Positions 35,544 to 48,436 of a stretch of 64,000 nucleotides of DNA are shown here, one piece after another. A program made the translations under genes and the position numbers. Origin of the DNA: Moniliophthora roreri (Eukaryota; Basidiomycota; Agaricomycetes; Agaricales; Marasmiaceae); contig LATX02000211.1 in NCBI GenBank assembly GCA_001466705.2, forward strand, positions 992,001-1,056,000. Reading direction: 5' to 3'. Position 1 is the stretch's first letter. Every line of letters starts with the position of its first letter. Under the pieces are notes generated by a model. That model was not told the DNA's origin. It saw only the letters and a list, made by a program, of their open reading frames with translations, and searched no databases.

Positions 35544-38500
35544 TTACATATCCCACTCTTCCCACACGGAAGCCGGGATCGCGCTTATTGGGGTTGCAGT
35601 TCCTATGCCAATCTCCTTAGTTTCCTTGAGTTCCACGATCTTCTCCATGATACCATCTTGGTCATTCTTTTCTCCCCTCATCGCTACGAGAATAGTTTCA
35701 TCGGAATCCGCTTTCGACCCCGAATATAGAAGGCGTATATCTTGAGCCTCGATAACTTGAACCAGTCTCCCGGTCAAGATTTGGCGAATTTCTATGAATC
35801 GGGAAGAAAAGAGGAGGATATGACCGCCTCGGTGTGCACACGCAGACGCCGTGGCTTCCCACTTGACGCATCCCGAGTTTCGACTGGGGGTACCGTGTTT
35901 ATTAATGTAGAATCCAACGGCTGTAAAGAAAATATGAGCGAACCGGCGCAAGCGAAGAGTAAAAGGGCTGACTGTTATATACCGCCAATAGTTCATCAGC
36001 GTTGCTTCTGATCAAAGCAAGGGGTCGAGCATCGTCTAAGCGCTCTTTGAGCTTGCCCATCGGTGCGCTATTCGATGCATCACTCCAGTCGGGAACGACA
36101 GCGACTCGGGACGAGGAGAGACTGTAGCAATGAGTTACAAAAGGGATATGTCCATGGGAAGCAGGACTTACTTTAATGGATCGATGACGACGATTCCATC
36201 CGAGGACAGTATCCCCACAGTCTTGACCAATGGAGCAATATCATAGGCATCCTTGGGTACATATCCGGGCTAGAAAGATGAAGTGTCACCATCGTGGCCA
36301 TTTTGCGAAGGGCAAAGTGTTGTACTTCACCAAAGGATCTAAACGACCGTGCTGCATGGCCATTCCGTTTTTTGGGTGTGAGATCACCCTCAGATGTGTC
36401 AATGGCTTCCAAGACGTGAAGATTCAAGCTTGTTTGGAGGAATTTCTTGGAAGCATACAAGACTGTAAAACCTGTGAGCAAATCATAAGAACACCCAAGA
36501 ACAGAGGAGATACCCAGAACACGATGCCCAATTTCCAAATGCTTGAAGAAGATGACATTGACATCGGGTGCAGCAACCCTCTCGAATGAATGGGCCATTG
36601 CTTTCGGGTCAACACGTCCAAGCGCTACTTGTGCGAGAAGGTCAAGGGAGTAACATAGCAGTGAGGAGTCGACGTGTACAATCAATCTGTTGAATGTCTT
36701 ATTTCCCAGCATTTGAATGGCTGCAATAGCGGTCGGGCTATTGTGATGAAGAGCCTTGCGATACTCTGAGTGACATAGGTGAGAAATGCGACCATCACAG
36801 GCAAGTTAACCATACTTTCTTCACTTCGCAGAGAAACATAGATGCCAGACGGTGTTCCCACTACAATGAACTCCCGTCCATTGATACCTATGCGATGATT
36901 AATCTGGCGAAAACTCTTAACGGAAATAAACTCACTGAAGGGCACGGCATTATCAATCCTACCCGTGATCAGCCTGCCATTGTCATGCCTCGTGCCAACC
37001 AAACGGAAAAACCGATGCGTAAGCGTCTGTGGATCGAAAAACTGTAGGCAGGTCGGGAAACAGGCTGACGAAATCATAAATACAACTTCGTACCATATTT
37101 CCTTCTTGCCTTGCCTGATGAACTGCTAATGCATGTGTGAACGCCTCGTGCCATTTCTTCCTGATTCCTTCGCTTGCGACGTAGAGGGTATATCGACGTT
37201 CCATGGTCGCGGCGTGGTATATTGTAAACGGGTATATGGTAACAGTTTGATATAGGAGACCAGAGAGTGTACCACCTTCCTTGTCACGCTCTTTACGAGT
37301 TTCCACAGGTGAATCAAAAGGCCCCAGTCGAAGATAAGATAGCGGCAAGGGCTATAAGAGAAGACATCAAAGACGGATAGAGCGAACAGATAGTCTGCAC
37401 TTACACGAGACATGAGGTTTCGCCTTACGACACCATTTGGATGCTGCTCTTCTGTAGTGATCAAGACTAGCGTACTATGAGTCCTCTGGAAAGCTTCCAA
37501 GAAACGGTGAACGTTACCGACAGTAATTGTCCAACAGTGCACACATAGGCTCCAACCAGCCGTGTCCTGACTTGCCCCTCCGAAATACAGAGCCAGAATA
37601 TATCAACGTACGGCTGCTATCATAAAGATCCATATCCTGACACAGGTCGTCAAATGTATAATTCCTGGACAACAAAGAAACGCACAATGATCTCGCCTTT
37701 CTTGAAACCCAAGCTTTCACATAAACTCCAGAACTTGACTTTGCTCTCCGCGGCTTCAATACCAGGTTGCGTGCTCTTGATCGTGTCACTAAGGATATTG
37801 AGTATGATAGGAAGTGTCTCTGTGTCTGGGTGATCGAATTCCTTATTCGTGAGCTTGAATGATTGTTCAAGGAGAAGGTTTAAGCGGGGCAGGCGTGTCA
37901 CAGGTCGAGAAAGGAACGTTATGAGGTCGCGCTTCCGGATACGGGGGTCGTTTCCTGCGGACTGAACGAATCGCTGATAATTCGGATTATTCGTGAGCTC
38001 CCTCCGGTGATGAGATTCTGACAGTGGGTAGTGCTTGATGTAAGTCTCGTAAGCTGAACGAAAGTCGCTCTTCAGGGTGGCTAAAGAAGCTATTTGAGTC
38101 TGACATTCGATGAACGAACGACGTCATCCACTTACAATCAAGAACGATGTCAGCTATACTCTGAATGAGTGGATGCTGATCTCGTTGCCTGGCAAATAAA
38201 GCTGCGAGCATGCGTTGGTGATGTGAAAGTATTTGGTCAAAGTTTCCAAACACCTCTCGGATGAAACCTGTCAGTTTTTCCGGTGGTGTTATGATTGGTG
38301 GAGACGCCCTGTGCAGGGGTGTGATGAAGACCTATTGAGACTTATATAACCAAAGTGACGCATCCGGTGACATAGAAACTCACTTCTTGAACCGCTTCCA
38401 AGTCTGACACATACTCCCTCTCCGACTTCAATATCTCGAATATCACGGATTGCCTTTGAACCTCCGATTTCCCGAGTGCCTCAATGGCCTCTGGAGGCAC

Positions 38501-39200
38501 AAGTCGGTGCCACAATTGGTCTTTCTCAGCAAGTTCTCCGGCTTGAAAACGTCGTATGCCGTCCTCAGAGGATAAGCTGTGCAATTGAGAGAAGGTAAGT
38601 AACGAGAAAACAAAGAGAGGTGCAAACATACGAGAGGTTGGATAGACTATGTGATATGCTTTCTTCGTCTTCGCCGTGAGACTCGCTTGAAGCAGCACCA
38701 TCATCGGGTTGATAATAGGAGGAGGCCCGTGAAGCAACAGAGGTGTTTGAAGGCTCCCGTTGAAGCTGTTCAAGTTGTGCTTCACTTCTATTTGGTCTAT
38801 GACCCGGTCTCGACAAGTTCAAATTCGATGACGGGGCTCGCTGAGAAACTGAACGATATATTTGTGGTTCTGGGAATGGAATCGGAGTGACATTGTTCAT
38901 CGAGGCTGCGAGGCTTGTAGAACGGCTCATTGATACTCCACTAATTACTGATTGATCTCGAATCCTTGGATCGTGTGGATAATGGTGACCATCGTCGTCG
39001 TAATCCCCCCAGGGGTTGTGCAGGGATTGTGGTTGTTCGTAGCCTGCCTCTGGCGGAGGATAGGGAGGTGGGTTTAGCTCAAAAGCCCAAGGAGAGAAGG
39101 CGCGAGAGGAAGGACTGGGATTTGTTGGTTGCCGAGCTCCTGGTGGTAGTTGGGTATCTGGTATTGATATTTGAGGTCGCGAGCGATGATCGTGGTACAT
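35544..39200 (-). CDS. Rho guanine nucleotide exchange factor (DH-PH-CNH, ROM2/RGF-like)
   Basis: A long multi-exon gene starting at 39200 and ending with PASVWEEWDM. Order of parts: a disordered Pro/Ser-rich N-terminus of about 190 residues; the DH domain beginning SEVQRQSVIFEILKSEREYV, with VFGNFDQILSHHQRML and SRPVTRLPRLNLLLEQ; a PH domain (SRTLIYSGSVFRR, KKWHEAFTHAL); and a citron-homology domain (FISVKSFRQINHRIGINGREF, VALGRVDPKAMAHSF, FLQTSLNLHVLEAID, ending near VAMRGEKND). This is the architecture of fungal Rom1/Rom2 and Rgf proteins, which activate Rho1 in cell-wall integrity signalling at the plasma membrane. Exons are joined by many short introns, and no frame break was noticed. 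It is flanked by two decayed copies of an unrelated gene family. Confidence 0.87.
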
Positions 39201-39434
39201 TGTTCGAAGAGGTAATTTCGCGGATATAATGGATTATATGATATCACGTCGGGCCCGGGAGCCACGGCGTTGGGCTCGCATGATAAATCCTGTTTACACA
39301 GCCACACACGCACAGGCATCCGCAGCCACGAATCTTCAGCGTAGAGGTCGACTGAGATTATATATAGCCACTAGGTATACAACGCTAAGTACTAAGTTTG
39401 TCCAATATCTGGGGTGGTGATCTGAGATGTTCAG

Positions 39435-40200
39435 CTACCGTGCTGTCAATAACAATGGTCTGTCCATGAGAGTCCTTCTGGGTGGGGGATCTGGAGTACT
39501 CTCCCAAACCAGTAGCGTACTCTGAGCGGATGTATTGGGGCAGACGACTCCCACGTATGGCTGCACTCCACCATAGCTGTGTTCTACTATCCTGACTCCT
39601 GACAAAGCCCGGGTGACCAGTAAGAACAGAATCCATGATATGACGAAGGGGATGAAGCTGATTGCATACGGAGGCTTGTAGCATATTCCGACGGGCCCGT
39701 GCCCGATACCAAAACCGCGGGGTTGGATTGCCGCAATCCATCCATTGTATGTCAAGGCCCGGGAGTTGAGGCCTTGAGGATGATCTCGTGGCGGCTTCGG
39801 GCTGTAAATTGAACTCGCTAAAAGCCCCAATGGGTTCGCATTTTTCGGACTGCTCAAGAGCGCTGATGTCAAGCAACGCTGAGCCGACTCGAGACCCGCA
39901 CTTCCGGTCCCCTGTCCGTCAAGCTTTGACCTAGGTGAGATGTCATGCATGTCATGGTTCTGGTATATAAAGTGAAACAGCGCGCCATTTAGATTGTCGC
40001 TGAGGGTGTAACGCAGAACAGGATGGAAGGGATATAGAATTGTATATAGTTCTGCTGGAAATAACAGTGGTCTCGAAATAGTCCGCTCGGAGTTGGTTCA
40101 AGTCGCAGGGTAGACGAACCATGTTCATTTTGACTTGTCCTTCTCCGGAGGCTGAAACCGTTCCCGATACCATGTTCACTTAAGTGGAAGTAGAACCATG
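39435..40200 (-). pseudogene. Decayed fragment of the same unidentified family (copy 2)
   Basis: Minus-strand relic of the gene seen at 33548-35165, covering only its second half. Frames carry LNQLRADYFETTV (copy 1: LHQLRADYFDTVV), then a block with SFIPFVISWILFLLVTRAL and VRIVEHSYGGVQPYVGVVCP, matching copy 1 VTRALAGVRTVED and YGGLRPYWGVVCP. The frame changes between these blocks, and the first half of the gene is absent. The hydrophobic run suggests the intact protein has at least one membrane segment. Copies 1 and 2 point toward each other across the RhoGEF gene. Confidence 0.55.
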
Positions 40201-40364
40201 ACGATGGAGAAAGACAAAGGGAAAACTGCCGGTAACGCGGCACAGGATCCGATATGAAGGGTATTCAATATGACTTGGACTGTAGCTAAGTTTAAAGTTA
40301 CCACGAGAAATATGTACGCTAAAGGGTATCCCATAGAACGATCCCACCCATTTTCATTCATGAA

Positions 40365-42070
40365 TTAAGAATCCTGAAGCCACCCAGCTCTAGTCATTTC
40401 ATCTGCCAGACCATCCCACTGTCGTCTACGCGCCTTGCGGCCGGCGAGTTCTGTTGCGAACCTGTCATTCCAGTATCAGCCATGGTCATTCAACCAGTCA
40501 CATATAAATCGTACGCACCTCAAGCACTCATCTAGCCTCCAACGCCCTCTATCATTAGGATCAAGTAAAGAGTCATTACTGCCCCCGCCAGGTGTGTATG
40601 GTGGACCAGGCGCGATTTTCCTACTGAGAGCATATATCATGCCAGCCACAAAAGCATCCTGTGCGCCCACTTCATCCACTACACCATCATCGACATCCTG
40701 ATCGGGAACTTCAGTACCTTGAGAGTCGGTATCATGATCATCTTCAAATGTCGCTCCCGAGTCACGGGACCTGCTAGAGTTAGGTCCAGGAGACCTCGAC
40801 CTGGAACGAGCTCTTGACTCGTTTGATGGAGGGGAAAGTGCGTCCCGAGCAGAGAACGCACTGGATGACGGAGTACGACTCCTGCCATCGGCCCAAAAGT
40901 CGCTCCCTGAACGAACGGATCGTATATCTTCGGAAGTAAGCGAGGTGTCAGGATTGAGGTTATTGTTATCCTTATTCTTGTTCTGACGTTGGGGTGCTAA
41001 ACGCCCCTCATCGACCCAACCTGAGCTTTGAAAGTATTCTTGTGTGGGTAATGAGAGTGCTGCAGCGCCCTCTTCACCCCAATGAGCTACGAGGAGAGCA
41101 TGAGGTGGTGCAATAGATGATAAGGAGAGGAGGAATGCCCTCGGTGTAGTCGCGTAATGAGGTGAGTTGGCTTGAGCGTAGTACTTGTTTACAAAGAGCA
41201 CGTCGGCATGTGGAATGAGCTAGTAAGAACATCGTTAGTTAAGAGTGTCTGTACAATTCAAGCATGGGATTCACACCGCTTCTACACCTTGTCGGCCTTT
41301 TCTACCAACATCGATACTGAACACGCAATGTTGCCTCCATTTCCGCTCGCGTGCCAGCCCATCGAGGCCAGTGATGTTGCTAAGAGTTGTCTTGACGGAT
41401 CTGCCCTCAAAATGGAGCCAATCAAATGGTGCAGGACTATGACGATGGTACCCTGGGGTGAATGGCGGAGCACTCATGCTTGGACGTGGTGTAGACGGTA
41501 GTGACGAGTTGGGGGTCGTGGAGACAGTCGGTGAAGTACTTGGCGCGATTGTTGGGTAGTTTTCTGGTGCAAGGATGGGTCCAAGGAGCGACACGAATTC
41601 TTCGTGTGTGATGTCGGGTAATGGATTATGGTTGACCACCGTACGAGTGTCATTATCGTCTTGTGGCACGAATATTAGTGTAAAATTGGAGGGACCGTGT
41701 TCAAGAACTCACTGGCATGTAGAACCCACGCGCTGGGAACGCCTGCGTTTGGCCATACTTTACAGAACCTCGTGGTGACTCCTTCCTTCTCCACATCATT
41801 GATCAACATTCTACCATCCTCATTACCACCCAGCGAAGCTACCAGCGCAGCTTCTACGCAAGGAAATTGTGCAAGAAGGGTGAGGATAGCACTAGCGGAT
41901 CCGCCACGAGTTTTCTCGACTGAATGGGCACGAACCACAGTAGCTGGTGCTGGATGACATGGCACGGAAAGGGTATGAGTGAGAAATAAGGTGCCAGAGG
42001 CTACGATATGCAGAGGACGTGCTGGGGAAAAATATTGGGTATCTTGAGACTCCTTGCGTAGCTTGGCCAT
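40365..42070 (-). CDS. PfkB-family carbohydrate kinase (ketohexokinase-like)
   Basis: The ATG at 42070 begins a long exon with pfkB hallmarks: RGGSASAILTLLAQFP (the GG substrate-lid motif), VASLGGNEDGRML and AWVLHA. The next exons carry WLHFEGRSVKTTL, LFVNKYYAQ and HWGEEGAAALSL. A long Ser/Arg/Asp-rich insertion of about 120 residues precedes the catalytic motif DEVGAQDAFVAGMIYALS. The usual signature here is GAGDTF; the catalytic Asp is kept, but the third Gly is Gln and Thr is Ala. A final short exon ends RAGWLQDS. The family phosphorylates sugars or nucleosides with ATP in the cytosol. Exact substrate is unknown, and the insertion and motif change make activity uncertain. Confidence 0.78.
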
Positions 42071-43264
42071 CTGCTGAAGGAATGACCGTCAGAGGGCGGG
42101 GGAATCGGCGCGCATGTGGGATTTACGCGTTCGGGTAATCAGGAATTGGTATTAGCCGATAAAACTTGTATAATAATGACTTTAGAATTTACTTGTTTAT
42201 GCAGGAAAAATGACCTACAGCCGGTAAGAATTAAGGTAGAAAGGTAGAAGATGCCCAGAGAGTTGCCCAAAGCCTAAATTACAACATCCGGTCCAAGATC
42301 CTGGCGCCTCTTTCTCGGGCTATGACTGACCTGCCCTAAAGTGCTCCCGGTAAATAGGCCCGTGTTCGTCTTCCCACGGCTCTTCAGCTTTGAATGCTCC
42401 TCAGAGCCAACGTTCTGAGTATACTGCGTGGATCGTCCACGGTACGTCGTCTTCATAGTCATTCATACTAAAACTGACCTCTTGCTCAGTCGTATAGACT
42501 ACGGATTTAGTATAGAGCATCTCTATCCTGGATCTGTTGTCCGAATGCTGTAGCGTTGCGCGAGCTAAAGATGGGTAAGATTTTCCTTTTTTTTCCCTCT
42601 TTTTTTTTTTCCCCGCCCCACAAGGTTTGTATGATTGACATTCTTCTTTAACCAGAACAAAATCTATCGAATTGCCAGCGAATGTCAGTCTAGCAGCAGG
42701 GGACTCGTGTGGTGAGGTGCGCAGTTCTGCCCCTTTATCTCCTTTTCTGCGATACTGATAAGACTCGTAGACGGCTTTGTGTCGTGCGGCTTACAATGGC
42801 GCTCGTATATAAAGTGATTCCCGTTTGGGAAACGGTTTTTCTGTGGGAGATTTTGGGCTGATTGATGTGTGGGACGATTTGGCTCGAGGTAGACAAAACG
42901 TCGAGGCGAGTCGGGGATGCGTCTTTCGGACCTTTCTGTCCTCTGGTGAAGCTCGTTGCCACAGCTTTTCAAATTAAATAATCCAGGCCATTCATTCTTT
43001 TCGTCTACTTGGTGTACCTCTTGTCAATTATGGATGCTATTGGCGAAAATAGAATTTATTTGTGTGTAATATTGAGTCGCGAGATACTCGGGCTGTGAGT
43101 CAACGTTCAACCTGGAGTCAACACCGCAACGATCCGTCAGCACATCAATAGCGGCTGGTGTTCACCGCGTACCGCGGCGACCAGACATAATTTATAACAA
43201 CTCACATCATGGTACTCACCTTTATCGAATCCTTTTTTCTTTCCTTTTCTCAACGGATACTTCT
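42071..43264. other. Divergent intergenic region with homopolymer tracts
   Basis: About 1.2 kb between the kinase and RMND1-like start codons. It holds T-rich tracts at about 42583-42612. ORFs on the minus strand (42274-42462, 42685-42972) show no recognisable motif. No RNA gene was seen. Confidence 0.45.
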
Positions 43265-44692
43265 ATGCAGATGCGGCAGTGTACCATACAAGTCTTCCGG
43301 CCGACACTGGCCTCGCGATCCACAAACTCTTGTCGTCGATTTTTCGCGACCCACTCAAAATCAAAAGATGCCGATCCCGACTCGCTGAAATCAAAACCAA
43401 AGGCTAAAACACCTCTTAGACGTTCAGCATCTGCATCACTACCTATACGGTCAAACCCTACACCAACGCGAAGTGAAATTCAACCAGTTTTCACTCTTGC
43501 TACATCCCAGAGATACCTTTTATCACGTCTCCGTGGACACCCGAACCCTCCGCCAAACTCGCGTATCCTGCACGAATCATGGTGGGTACCCAATTGGGGA
43601 CCAGAAGACAAGAAGGGTGAAGTGTTTGTGTTCGGGAATGGGAGCTTTGTGTGCTGGGGTTTAGAAGAAGAGGACGCTAGAAAATTTGTAAAGGACGTGT
43701 TGGGATGCGTCCAAGGATTCCAAGTTGCACCGTTAAAGGTTGCAGAGACGGAAGAACTAGAGTTTGTTACTGATCCTGCGGAGTTGAGTAGTGCGTGCCT
43801 TTGCTTGAGTTGGATGGTATTAACACCTTGCCTTCAGGGAAACGCGTCTTCAAGGAGACTTGATCATCCTCGGGCGCACATCTTCTTCAACCTCGACGGA
43901 CTCGGTTCCCGAGTCACTCCCAGCGATGGCCTTACCTGCAGAATCATTACTCGCTAGATACGCATTCTCTCAAGCCCTTTCACGGTCGACTGCTCTGTCA
44001 GCGTTGGAGGTGTCTTTGAATGATTATCTGTCGTCTATGGCTGAGCTTCCGCATTCGTTGGAGGAGACGGGCAAGCCAGGAATGGGACGGAAAGCGCTTA
44101 TCATGAAATTGGGTCAACTTATGAAGTTTAGGCAGGGACTCAACCTGAACAAGGAGAATTTCAGTGATGTGCCAGATTTTTATTGGGAGGAGCCGGAGCT
44201 TGAGCGTGGGTCATTTCTCTCTCTTTTTTTTTTTTTTTGCTAGGTCCCCAAAACCTAACCTTGTTTACAGGCCACTTCAAATCCATGAGCAAGGCGTTAG
44301 AAATAATTTCGCGGACAGATTCCGTGAACGACAAGATCACATATGCAGCAGAGGTAAGTCTGTTGTATCTTTTGAGCGGAGATACCTGACAAACAGTCGC
44401 AGGTCCAATCCGTCCTCAGACAACTGCTCACTGAGGTAAGAAAACGTCACTCAGTGTTAGATTCGTATGGGTGACTGTCATTCCTTCAGTCTTCTTCACA
44501 TAGAATGGAGTTAGTGATCATAGCCCTCATTGCAGTAGAGGTTGTGATCGTAAGTCTATGGGTCTCTCATCTGTCGGTTACTTATACTGATCCTGGCGTC
44601 AGGCTCTCATACGAGAAGGCCCGGAGCTGTGGAACAAGTTACGAAGCAAGTCACATCATGAAGGAGAGGATATGCCAGAGCAGGTTGCTTGA
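43265..44692 (+). CDS. RMND1/RMD1 family (DUF155) mitochondrial protein, MRX10-like
   Basis: The N-terminus is Arg/Ser-rich (FRPTLASRSTNSCRRFFA), as expected for a mitochondrial presequence. Then come FTLATSQRYLL, HESWWVPNWG, KKGEVFVFGNGSFVCWGL and, after an intron, TRLQGDLIILG. These are characteristic of the DUF155/RMND1 family. The C-terminal part reads ALPAESLLARYAFSQALSRSTALSALE, then KFRQGLNLNKENF, DFYWEEPELE and a membrane helix (MELVIIALIAVEVVIALI). At least six exons are needed, all with short canonical introns. Family members sit in the mitochondrial inner membrane and support mitochondrial translation (Mrx10 in yeast, RMND1 in animals). An alternative start uses ATG 43209 spliced to 43271. 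Confidence 0.82.
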
Positions 44693-44921
44693 ACACCTCT
44701 ACTAATCATCTGTACTCGCACATTCCCTACTCACTTGAAAATAAAATATATGTATGGAATTGCAATCATCTAGTTGAGAGTACAATCGCAGGATTGGGTG
44801 ACAGCTCGGTGTTTGGGCGTTGAATGCGATTCCGGCGTATGAGATGCAGACCATTCCCATTCAGACGCGGCCCCTGCCTCCTCTACATCTTCAATAATGA
44901 CTATTTGATTTTGGAACGTGC

Positions 44922-45271
44922 TTATTCGTCGTCGTATCCTTGTACGGGGCGTCTTGCGCGTCTGGCCACTGAAATGGAAACAGTGAACCATTAAGAGACG
45001 TTCCGGGTGGGGACACGAGGGCACTCACGAGGGTACGAGGTTGGAATTTCCTCTCCTCTACGGGTGTATCCAAGGCGTTCACGTATCGGGGGGACTGTGA
45101 CGACGAGAATAGGACCAAGGCATCCCAAAACGACTGAGTAGAATATAGCGGGGTATTCATGTGCCGAACGGTACTGAAGAACAGCGAAATTTTAGCTCAA
45201 ATCAATCCAAACTCCCTCTAACGCACCATGTAGTTGTATGACCTTCGGAAAGGCGAAAAGAGAGAAGCCAT
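44922..45271 (-). CDS. NADH:ubiquinone oxidoreductase 9.5-kDa subunit (complex I)
   Basis: Three small exons give about 78 residues: MASLFSPFRRSYNYM, then YRSAHEYPAIFYSVVLGCLGP, ILVVTVPPIRERLGYTRR, and a last exon ending VQGYDDE. The hydrophobic segment followed by the VPPIR motif and the GYDDE C-terminus match the fungal 9.5-kDa complex I subunit, related to NDUFA3. It is a single-pass protein of the proximal membrane arm in the mitochondrial inner membrane. The first exon (45271-45227) ends exactly at the GTGCG donor. It lies between RMND1-like (tail to tail) and SNU66 (head to head, about 160 bp). Confidence 0.85.
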
Positions 45272-45432
45272 GGTGAGTGCAATGAGTACTCTGCAATGTC
45301 GTTGTGGCCGGGACGAGACGAGGTTAAAGGCGTTGTGCAACAGCTGTAAACAATTCCCCACTTGGTCACCGAGTCCCCCTTGTCGCCAAATTACTCATCT
45401 TTCACTGTTTCTCCCATCCACCGCCCTTCACC

Positions 45433-48353
45433 ATGTCTATGGAAGAGAGCATCAGCTTGGAAGAGACCAACAAAATCCGTATCTCTCTTGGTCTCAAACC
45501 CCTCACCGAAGATGCGCCTTCAACAGATGATAAAGAGAAGCAAGCAGAGCAGAATTATGCCAGACGACGTGAACAGGAAGCAAAGGAGCGGGAGTCAAAG
45601 TGGGTTCATTCAACCTCGCAAATCACGCAGAGAATCTGATTTTTTGGCTTTTCTTTTTTTTCCTTGACAGAAGGATTGCAGACCGCATAGCCAAGTGAGT
45701 ACCTCTTCATTGTCCTGTTTCCGTCACTTCCACGTTACTTCCACTTTGCTTGGAATAGTGAAGGAACCCCCTTCTGCTGTAATGGAGCAAGCTTGCTCAT
45801 TGCTACTTCTTTGGCAGGGTGAGAAATCGCAAGGAACTCAATGCATCGCTAAAAGGTGCAACTCTTGGAGATGCCGACGGGGACGGGGACGACGCGCTGC
45901 AATGGATCAAGAGATCCAAGAAACGAGAGAAGGAGTTGGCAAAGAAAAGGTTGGAGGAGCTGGATAACATGGATAAGGCTATTCAAGAGGAGTATACTGA
46001 ACGTGCGTTATATTTGTTGTCTTGTCTCTTCCGGCTTTCTAATCCTGTTCCTGCTCGTTAGGTGACCTCGAAGGCTTAAAGGTCAGCCATGACTTTGACG
46101 GCATGGAAGAAGGAGAAGCTCGTATACTCACATTGAAAGACAGCCGCATCCTTGATAACGAAGGTGTGTCTCATTCCTCCGGATCCGCAACTTCTGCTCA
46201 AGTATTATTCGCAGAGGATGAGCTGCAAAATGTGGAGATGGCTGAAGAAGAGCGGAGAAAGAAGAATCAAGAACTCAAGATCAAGAAACGAGATTACACT
46301 GGTTATGATGACGAGGAGTTCACAGAGGGCAATCAGGGGATGAAGCGCTCGATATTGGCCAAGTACGACGAGGACATTGAAGGGCCCAAAGAGACCGTAA
46401 GCTGTCCATCTTTTCCTTGAATCCGCAGTACAACTTATTTTCTGTGAAGGGTTTCCGCTTAGGCAGCTCTGTTGTCTCGAATAAAGTGGCACTAGAACAA
46501 CAGAAACACGAGGCTGCCGCTGCAGTTAACAAGTCCTTGCTCTCCATTGACTATGCCAGTAAGTGTCAGTGTTGTACATTGCAATTTCAGCGTTACTCAA
46601 TCTATTCGTGCAGAAAACCAAGAAACTGTGGACTATTTAAAAGAGGGCGATGTCGGGTTCAAGAAATTCAAGGTCAGTGGATTTTTTGATACGATTAAAA
46701 CTCCAATTGACTATACTGCTTTCGATAGTCCAAGAAGAAGCGCCCATCTCGTCGTGCTCCGGCTGAGGCTGAACTTGCGGATGGAAGTGAAATGGCTGTT
46801 GACCAGGCACCGATTGTTCGAGACTTGGATGCAAATTTTGTGGATGATGACGAGCTTCAAGCAGCGCTTGCACGTTCGCGCAGAGCAAAGATCAAGAAGC
46901 CGAAGCTGACTCCTGAAGAATTGGCGAAGAAGAGTATGTCTATCGTCTAAGGCTACAAATCGTTACTGACGGTCTTTTTCTTTCTTCATTAGTTGCTCAA
47001 CAACGCGAAGAGGAATCAAAGACGCCAATTAAGATCGAGGATGATGATGTCAAAATGGAGAATGGCGACGAGGAAGGTGGTCTCACTTTCGACGATACTT
47101 CGGAATTCATTCGGAATGTTGGTAACAACCCGATAGTCGTCAAGCGTGAGCCGAAGCAAGAATCTGTGCCACCTGCAGCTCCTGAGGCTAACGCACAACC
47201 ACCTTCACGAGACGTCTCAATGGCTCCTGGTGATCAAGCTCTGGATGAGGTAGAGGCTGGTGAGGTCAGGGTAAAGGACGAGGAAGATGAGGAAGATGAG
47301 ATGGCAATGTTGAATGCCATAGAAGATGCGATCAAGAGAACAGAGGCGGAGGAGGCGGAGGAAGAGCAGAAGGATGATGGTGTAGGCACCTCCAACGAAC
47401 AGACGTTCAAGTCTGGCATGGCTTCTACTCTCAACATCCTGCGTCAGCAGGGTATCCTTGCCGCATCCACTTCCGACCAGAAGGAACGCGAGTGCACACA
47501 GCTCCAAAGAGATTTGTGGCTTGCTGAACAGCGTAGACGGGTTGCTCAGCGCGAGCTGGAGAAGTTACAAGCCCGCGGGGGAAACAAAGATCAAGCCACG
47601 AGGGAGTACGAGAACCGTCTGCGGGAGCAGCAGGAGGCCCGCGAGAATTTGGAGGCGTTCAAGGCATATAAGCCGGATGTCAACATCGTCTATTACGACG
47701 AGTACGGTCGGGAGCTCACACCGAAGGAAGCGTGGAAGGCTCTCTCTCACAAATTCCACGGGAAGGGCTCGGGGAAGATGAAGACAGAGAAGAGGTTGAA
47801 GAAGATTGAGGACGAGAAGAAGAAGCTAGCAATGGCCAGCGGTGACACGCCTCTGAGCATGAATGCTGCCTTCCAGCAGCGTCAGCAGAAGACAGGCCAA
47901 GCGCATTTCGTTCTGTCTGTTGGTAACAGAGGGTGAGCTTCCATACTTTTTCTGCTTTTTGTCTCACAGCTAATGTCCCCGTTTTACAGTGCTGTCCCAC
48001 AGGTGGCTGACTTTATCGATACTCAACCCTTATCCAAGGGTAAGACCGAAAAAATGAAGAAGAAAAAGGAGACGAAGAACGCAAAGGCTGCTATGGAGTC
48101 TGGTATCATGGCTCTACCTACTTCCATGTCGAATGGTGGAAGTCCTGGTCCCTCAGGTTTTGCATCTGTTGGTAGTACTGGGTCCCCAGCTCCCCGAGCA
48201 GGTTTCTCCAGAATATCGTCTGCCGCCGCCGAACCATCTTCACAGGGCGGATCACCAGCACCGGGCGAGAGATCAAAGGTTGCCTTCGGATTTGGTACCA
48301 AGCGAAAAGCCGGAGAGGAACCCGCAGGCTCACCGCCCAGCAAGCGACGATAG
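45433..48353 (+). CDS. SNU66: U4/U6.U5 tri-snRNP component SNU66/SART1
   Basis: The ATG at 45433 begins SMEESISLEETNKIRISLGL and KPL, the conserved N-terminal box of SART1/Snu66. Spliced exons continue with RIADRIAKVRNRKELN, DALQWIKRSK, GLKVSHDFD, ILTLKDSRIL, KKRDYTGYDDEEF, LAKYDEDIEG and GFRLGS. The second half carries GGLTFDDTSEFIRNV and ends with FHGKGSGKMKTEKRLKKIE, DTPLSMNAAFQQRQQ and QAHFVLS, the family's C-terminal signature. A Ser/Gly-rich tail with KRR ends follows. The protein is needed to hold the tri-snRNP together and activate the spliceosome. About ten exons with canonical introns were read, and no frame break was noticed. Confidence 0.9.
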
Positions 48354-48436
48354 TTGGTTTCCCTCTATTTTTTTGGATTTCATTACGGTATACATATTGT
48401 GTATGGTGTGGCAATAATCAAGCGTGAGTTGGCTTT

